A stretch of 11,214 nt of DNA from positions 1-11,214 of the forward strand of contig JALQPE010003298.1 of the NCBI GenBank assembly GCA_030407315.1. The letters run 5' to 3'. Under the pieces are notes generated by a model. The model worked only from the letters and a program-made list of their open reading frames with translations. It did no database searches and had not been told where the DNA came from. Origin of the DNA: Asparagopsis taxiformis. Its lineage: Eukaryota; Rhodophyta; Florideophyceae; Bonnemaisoniales; Bonnemaisoniaceae. Position numbers and translations under genes: made by a program. Positions 7,337 through 11,214 of the stretch are shown here, piece by piece. Position 1 is the stretch's first letter. Every line of letters begins with the position of its first letter.

Positions 7337-7476
7337 GTATTTTGTATTCTGGCTGGATACGTATTTTGTATTCTGGCTGGATACGTATTTCCTATTCTAA
7401 CCGGTATTTATTTCCTATTCTAACCGGTATTTATTTCCTATTCTGACCAGATATGTATTCCCTATTCTAGAGAGAC
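7337..7476. repeat. 23-24-bp tandem repeat array, about 6 copies
   Basis: The first two units (7337-7360 and 7361-7384) are identical: GTATTTTGTATTCTGGCTGG then ATAC. Later units drift to GTATTTATTTCCTATTCTAACCG (7404-7426 and neighbours) and end with GTATTCCCTATTCTAGAG. All keep a TATTCT core. The order of variants suggests local duplications of adjacent pairs. It may be part of the retrotransposon LTR or simple minisatellite sequence. Confidence 0.85.
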
Positions 7477-7586
7477 GTATTGTATACGAGCAGTTTCCTA
7501 AATGAGAGAATAAATACGGTCCGATATGGGCCCTGAATTTACCATCCGCTGTAATTTCTTCCCTCCCGGTTTTCGCTGATATATTG

Positions 7587-7735
7587 TATACTGGATGTCG
7601 GGTCCTTGTATTCCGCCATATGTATACTAGAGAAAGTGGATTTCGGGCCCTAGTATTCCGCCATGTACTAGAGAAAGTGGATGTCGGGCCCTAGTATTCC
7701 GCCATATGTACTAGAGAAAGTGGACGTCCGCATCC
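7587..7735. repeat. 41-43-bp tandem repeat array, about 3.5 copies
   Basis: The unit is TACTAGAGAAAGTGGATGTC, GGGCCCTAGTATTCCGCCAT, ATG. Copies lie at 7587-7622 (lacking AGAGAAAGT), 7623-7665, 7666-7708 and 7709-7735 (partial, changing to GACGTCCGCATCC). A related sequence, GTACTAGAGAGACTGGACG, recurs at 7807-7825, at the very end of the pol reading frame. The array therefore looks like an amplification of the pol-end/LTR junction. Placement in the 3' LTR or 3' UTR of the Gypsy element is likely but unproven. Confidence 0.8.
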
Positions 7736-7772
7736 AAAAAATTTTTTATTTTTTTTTGGACGCGGACGTTCA
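7721..7772. repeat. 21-bp imperfect inverted repeat (hairpin) next to the pol 3' end
   Basis: The arms 7721-7741 and 7752-7772 match at 19 of 21 positions around a 10-base AT-only spacer (TTTTTTATTT). Each arm holds a GGACG-type block plus an A or T run. On the minus strand the outer end begins TGAACGTCCGCGTCC, so 7772 is one possible 5' edge of the 3' LTR (TG start), close after the pol stop. There is no second LTR in the window to confirm this. Confidence 0.65.
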
Positions 7773-7778
7773 TTTGTT

Positions 7779-8062
7779 CTAGTAAATCTCGGGCCGACTA
7801 GGACCCGTACTAGAGAGACTGGACGTCCGCGTCCACTTCCGAAAAACACAGACGGTAATCTTGCTTGTGGCCTTCTTCAAACGCACTCGACGCGCGCGCG
7901 TACGTACGCTTCCGATAGTCGTGCGCGAGACTCCATGCGAAGGAACGGCGTGCTGCGGATAGTGTCCCACGTTGTTCGTGCCAGCGATACATGGTAGCGC
8001 GTGAGTGTCAGTTCAATGGCGAAGTATTCGTCGAGCGGTGTATCGCGCGATTTGTAATGCAT
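7779..8062 (-). pseudogene. Gypsy integrase C-terminal region and pol end
   Basis: After the core the minus strand reads HYKSRDTPLDEYFAIELTLT followed by R. This resembles the usual Y..R.H..T...PF.L.L.R segment. Then RARLSEAYVRARVECV, FEEGHKQDYRLCFSEVDADV and QSL follow in overlapping frames, with stops at 7779, 7810 and 7877. The GHK-rich tail is typical of the region after the core. I see no chromodomain. The last codons, GTGGACGCGGACGTCCAGTCTCTCTAG, contain the same sequence that is amplified in the tandem array 7587-7735. Confidence 0.75.
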
Positions 8063-8500
8063 ACGCTAGCGCATCCAGACAATGCTCGGTCCCAATCCTT
8101 TCGCGCTTCATCGACGTAGTGGCGTGGCATCGCCGACAACTGTGCGGTTCATAGGCGTCGACCTGCCCATTCGATTGTGGATGGTACGTCGTCGTGAAAA
8201 TGTTTTCGCGTTCCCATCAGCGCACATGTTTCTGGACAACTTCGAGCGAAACTGCGGTCCGTTGTCAGAAAGCAGCGTGCGTGGCGGTCCATATACGAAA
8301 CCCAGTCTCGGCAAAATGCTTTCGCACCGGCGAGTGCGGATACCCGTCCGAGCGCGATAAGCGGCAGAGCTTGCTATAGCGGTCTGCTATTACGAGTACG
8401 AAGCGGCGTTGGGCGTGGTGCGTCTCGGGCAACGGAACCCAGTATGTCTATGGCGACGTCCTCGAGCGGGCGCGTCCGCGGGGAATAGCTTCAGGGCGTT
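8063..8500 (-). pseudogene. Gypsy integrase catalytic core, frameshifted, catalytic Glu position altered
   Basis: Joins element cDNA to the genome. The first catalytic Asp is in LEDVAIDILG (codon 8448-8446). Next is RRFVLVIADRYSKLCRL in a different frame, then FVYGPPRTLLSDNGPQFRSK with the second Asp (codon 8266-8264). TTTYHPQSNGQV (ends at 8160) is followed by an Asp codon (8159-8157) where the third residue, Glu of the D,D-35-E set, is expected. NRTVV then appears in another frame. The surrounding indels make it unclear whether Glu to Asp is a real substitution or a missing base. Family assignment is certain; activity from this copy is not expected. Confidence 0.92.
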
Positions 8501-8880
8501 CGTATGGCGATATTGCGTAACGCGGTTGCGTGCGCACGCGTCGCACTGTCCTCACCGTAGTATAGACGTCTACGCTCATCATCGGCCAGTAGTACGCGCG
8601 TCGGATTGCGTCCTACATGCGTCGCGCGCCCTCGGTGTCCTGCGTTACCGCGTAGTGGTTAGCTCGCAAAATGCGCCCTTTTATGGTTTCGGGCACGACT
8701 ATCTGCGTAGCATCATCGAGCGGAGCGGTCCTCATGAGAATCCCATCGGGGGACAGGTGAAAACGCGATTGCGGCGCGGTCTCGACGTCGCGTTTTGCGT
8801 TCTGGCAGAACTCGTCCGTAGCCTGCTCGCGTATCCACTCGTCAGCAGATACGGGTGGTTCGATACATGCTCGAGATGTC
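8500..8880 (-). pseudogene. Gypsy integrase N-terminal zinc-binding region
   Basis: The HHCC zinc domain precedes the integrase core. The signal runs IKGRILRANHYAVTQDTEGA in the frame ending at 8613, then RAYYWPMMSVDVYTTVR in a second frame, then QCDACARNRVTQYRHTNAL in a third. The last contains the CxxC zinc pair (8545-8534), followed by KLFPADAP. The two His expected in the H-x3-H part are not cleanly visible: only one His (in NHYAVTQD) appears in frame. This may be real change or indel effect. Two frame switches occur within about 120 bases. Confidence 0.85.
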
Positions 8881-9530
8881 AGTAGACAATCCAGGCTAGG
8901 ATAATATTCGGCGTAGTCGCATGGCAGCGCAGCGTTAGTTCGGGCGTGGGCGTCCGCGTGCGGTTCGACGATGTTCGCGGCGTCGAAGCAGGGTATCTCG
9001 TCTGGTATTTCCGTTTCGTCGCCGCTTCGCGGGGCCATTCGCGAGAGCGCGTCGGCGATAACATGGCGTTTACCCTTTTTTATATTCGACGTCGAACTCG
9101 AACTCGGCGAGTCGCATCGCCAGCGCGCGAGTCGTCCTTCCGCGGAGGTCATATTTAGAATCCAGCGCAGCGAATTATGGTCCGTGCGAACCGTGAACTT
9201 CCGTCCTTCTAGGTATGCGCGTAGTAGTAACACAGCCCATACCACTGCGAGGCATTCGCGTTCCGGTCGTCGAGTAATTACGCTCCGCGTCGTTAAGCGT
9301 GCGCGACCAGTAGCCGACTGGATGCAATGTGTCTCCGTCGGCGTCTAACTGTAGTAACGCGCATCCGATTTGTCCTTGCGACGCGTCGGTGTCGAGCACA
9401 TACGGGTGCCCTTCGCGCGGCAGACGGAGGATAGGCGAGATAGCATCGCTTGTCGCAATGATTCGAACGCGCGCGTTTGCTCTGCGTCCGGCGGCGCGGG
9501 TAGGTTATCTCCTTGGTCCTTCTTCAACAA
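8880..9530 (-). pseudogene. Gypsy RNase H domain and tether, frameshifted
   Basis: Degrades the RNA strand of the RNA/DNA hybrid. It begins with the thumb/connection residue AFESLRQAMLS, then LDTDASQGQIGCALLQLDAD (first catalytic Asp, about 9395), VGYWSRTLNDAERNYSTT, and VWAVLLLRAYLEGRKFTVRT followed by DHNSLRWILN (DHN/S-L motif). The end RLARW-RLAEFEFDVEYKKG is split. RLARWR is in the frame of 8613-9245; LAEFEFDVEYKKG is in the next frame; and KKGKRHVIADALSRMA is back in the first. The return point is a T6 run at 9076-9081. HVIADALSR is the usual marker of the RNase H to integrase boundary. Confidence 0.93.
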
Positions 9531-10606
9531 CTGCGTAGCGGCGCGGCTATGACGCGAATTTCTCGACGAATCGCGGTATACATTGCACGTCCCCAGGAAG
9601 CTGCGCAGCTGCGTTTTCGTCGTCGGATACGTCGCATCGCGCAGCGCGGTCGCATTTCGTCGTCGTACGGATAGCTTCCCCGGCGAATAGTATGTCCCAG
9701 GTAGTCTACCGAGCGCTTGAAGAACTCAGTCTTCGCGAATTTAAGCGAACCGCCAGCGCGTCCGAGGATTCCCAGTATCTCGTCGACGTGATGCACGTGC
9801 GCGTTTACGTCTGCGGAGAAGATGATTACGTCATCCAGGTAGACTAGGCAGTGCTGCCATTTCACGTTCGCGAGCAAGATATCGAGCGCGCGCTCTGAAA
9901 CGTCGCGGGCGCGTTCGATAGTCCAAAGGGCATACGGCGGAAGCGATACTGTACCAACATGTGCGACGTAAACGTAGTCTTGTCGCGGTCGCGGTGGTGC
10001 GCTAATGGGGATCTGCCAGTATCCCGAGTTGGCAGTCCAGCGTTAGTGAAAACCGTCGCGTTACCGAGCGAATTCGCGCAATCGTCATGCGCGGGAATCG
10101 GATACGCGTTCTTTGACGGTGGCGGCGTTCAAGCGGCGGTAGTCGATGCAGAAGCGGGAAGTCCCGTCCTTCTTAGGCACGACTACGACCGGGCTCGCCC
10201 ATTCCGAGGTAGCAGGTTCGATCAACTCCAGCGCGGAGCATCTTATCCACTTGCGTACGGATAATATTTCGCGCGACGCGTGTCCGGCGCGGTACGGTGG
10301 CTGGTTGACGGGGGTCGCCCCCGGAACCAGTTCGTATGCGGGTGTCTGTCGCGTGGATGGCTCCGGCGTGTGCCATTCCACATTCGCTCGTGCTTTCGCA
10401 GCATCTCGATAATTCGGCGCGTGTAGGTCTTCGTCTACTCGCTCATCGCGTAGCGTCGCGCGTAGGAGGTCTTCCCAGTGCGGCGTCGCGTTCGCAATTC
10501 CGTCGTGCTTCGCGCAGGTCCGGCGGGTTCGTCGTCGTTGCATGGCGTCGCATCGTCGGTCGGTCGGTCTTGCGGAGTCGGCGCTTCTTGTGCAACTTGT
10601 AGGCAA
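9524..10606 (-). pseudogene. Gypsy reverse transcriptase domain, frameshifted
   Basis: RNA-dependent DNA polymerase that copies the element's RNA in its virus-like particle. Signals in order: [36 protein letters not shown] (the latter in a second frame); [20 protein letters not shown] and [17 protein letters not shown] (fingers, first-frame signal to 10085); NSGYWQIPIS (palm, third frame, about 10010); KWQHCLVYLDDVIIFSAD with the catalytic YLDD at 9841-9830; and FAKTEFFKRSVDYLGHTIRR (9524-9877). The palm region between 10085 and 9880 is the most damaged: the Asp-containing first palm motif is present only as LD/WTANSGYWQ in shifted frames. A pair of compensating indels about 60 bases apart restores frame around [12 protein letters not shown]. 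The catalytic residues I can check are intact apart from frame. Confidence 0.93.
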
Positions 10607-10607
10607 C

Positions 10608-11214
10608 CTACGGGTTGGGCACTGCGGCGCCCACCTTCATGCCTTTGGGCAATATCTGTAGGCGGGTGCCGGCGTTGTGAACCTGCACACTGAAGGGCAC
10701 GTTCCTTTTAACTTGCGTTTCACCGTTGGCTAGACGAAGCAGCTTCTGCCCGTAGAGGTCGGTCGCGGGTATCGTGATGCAGCGCCCGTCAGCGCCCGTG
10801 GTGACTTCGATAGCTCGCGTCGCGTGCGGCGGAATCGAACGTGCGGGCGCGCAACGCGGATTTGCGCGAAATCTGTTGGTCGGGTAGTCTTGGGGGTCGG
10901 TGCGCGGCGCGGTTTCGTCGGCGTTCGTGGGAGCATCGGAACGTGGTCTCCATAGCGGGTTCGCAACGCGCGCTGCGGCCCAGTATAGATCATCCGAACC
11001 ACACGGTCGATGAAGTCTGCTCCCAGAATGCAAGGGACGGATAAGCGCGGCATCACCAGGAAGTTTGAAGGTGCGCGCGGGCACCTAGAAGAACGCTAAG
11101 CCGCAACGACGCGTTCGGCGCGAGGCGTCGTCCGTTCGCGTCGATAATTGCGCAGCGCAGCGCAGCGTCGGCGGCGTAGCGTGGCGCTTCCAATCAGCGC
11201 CTAATACGTTCTCG
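10608..11214 (-). pseudogene. Gypsy protease (C-terminal part) and protease-RT linker
   Basis: At the right edge the minus strand reads AIIDANGRRLAPNASLRLSV, typical of the middle of a retropepsin. After frame changes it reads RLSVPCILGADFIDRVVRMI, the PCILG-DF motif of the second half of the aspartic protease fold. The DTG/DSG active-site triad must lie beyond 11214. The linker then reads [60 protein letters not shown]. This block is common between protease and RT in many Gypsy pols, although its role is not well defined. At least one indel lies in the ILG region, where two frames (10608-11084 and 10730-11056) share the signal. Confidence 0.85.

Larger units (their letters stand above)
7779..11214 (-). 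mobile_element. Ty3/Gypsy LTR retrotransposon, pol region, truncated by the window edge
   Basis: Read on the minus strand, domains appear in the Gypsy order: protease, reverse transcriptase, RNase H, integrase. This order separates it from Copia, where integrase precedes RT. Gag, the protease active site, primer-binding site and 5' LTR lie beyond position 11214. The region is richer in GC and CpG than the DNA on its left. Many one- or two-base indels break the frame, yet the family consensus is recovered each time in a neighbouring frame. The 3' LTR should start just left of about 7790; its limits cannot be fixed without the partner LTR. Confidence 0.95.

Noticed and set aside
7337..7735. CRISPR-like regular repeats
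   Set aside because: Units are directly tandem with no unique spacers, the setting is eukaryotic transposon DNA, and no cas gene is present.
6780..7772. Full 3' LTR with TG...CA ends
   Set aside because: Many TG and CA dinucleotides are possible ends, and without the 5' LTR or a target-site duplication no boundary can be chosen; only the possible edge at 7772 is mentioned.
8082..11044. Plus-strand ORFs across the Gypsy pol
   Set aside because: Antisense shadows; Arg/Ser/Ala-rich products of GC-rich antisense sequence with no motifs.

Overview
This is eukaryotic, repeat-rich DNA, and almost everything recognisable in it is transposon-derived. There is no operon layout, no Shine-Dalgarno-led gene series, no tRNA or rRNA, and no ordinary housekeeping gene. 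Two element classes are clear: a Plavaka-like (CACTA/CMC-related) DDE DNA transposase and a Ty3/Gypsy LTR retrotransposon pol region. An oomycete, fungus or red alga would all fit; the sequence alone does not decide between them.

Layout. Positions 1-505 are non-coding and carry two close palindromes (188-203, 210-245). A plus-strand gene of unknown family follows at 506-2183. It has a basic disordered N-terminus, a leucine-zipper-like coiled coil and a globular region, and it is split over several frames by small indels. A second plus-strand ORF (2183-2788, 201 aa, unrecognised) overlaps its stop in a TAATG junction. Converging on it, only 77 bp away, is a minus-strand gene (5899 down to 2866). 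It reads as an approximately 1000-codon Plavaka-type transposase: C2HC zinc finger, YSDK block, FPILANY..DFPE block, LHNLHLGI block, KFHLLDH/YEHSH block and a C-terminal domain. It is broken by four frameshifts. The two convergent units may be the two genes of one DNA transposon, with the plus-strand gene as an undescribed accessory protein.

Positions 5900-7790 are non-coding: AT-rich sequence, a perfect 36-bp palindrome (6497-6532), diverged ~131-bp repeats (about 6560-6990), a 23-24-bp tandem array (7337-7476), a 41-43-bp tandem array (7587-7735) and a long hairpin (7721-7772). The last two probably lie in or near the 3' LTR of the retrotransposon.

From about 7780 to the right edge, on the minus strand, lies a Gypsy pol read as protease, linker, reverse transcriptase, RNase H, zinc-binding integrase N-terminus, integrase core and C-terminus. 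Its gag, the protease active site and the 5' LTR are beyond the window. It too is split by many small indels, several of them compensating pairs next to homopolymers. The same indel pattern in three unrelated genes is the main caution: either all are decayed copies, or this assembly has uncorrected homopolymer errors.
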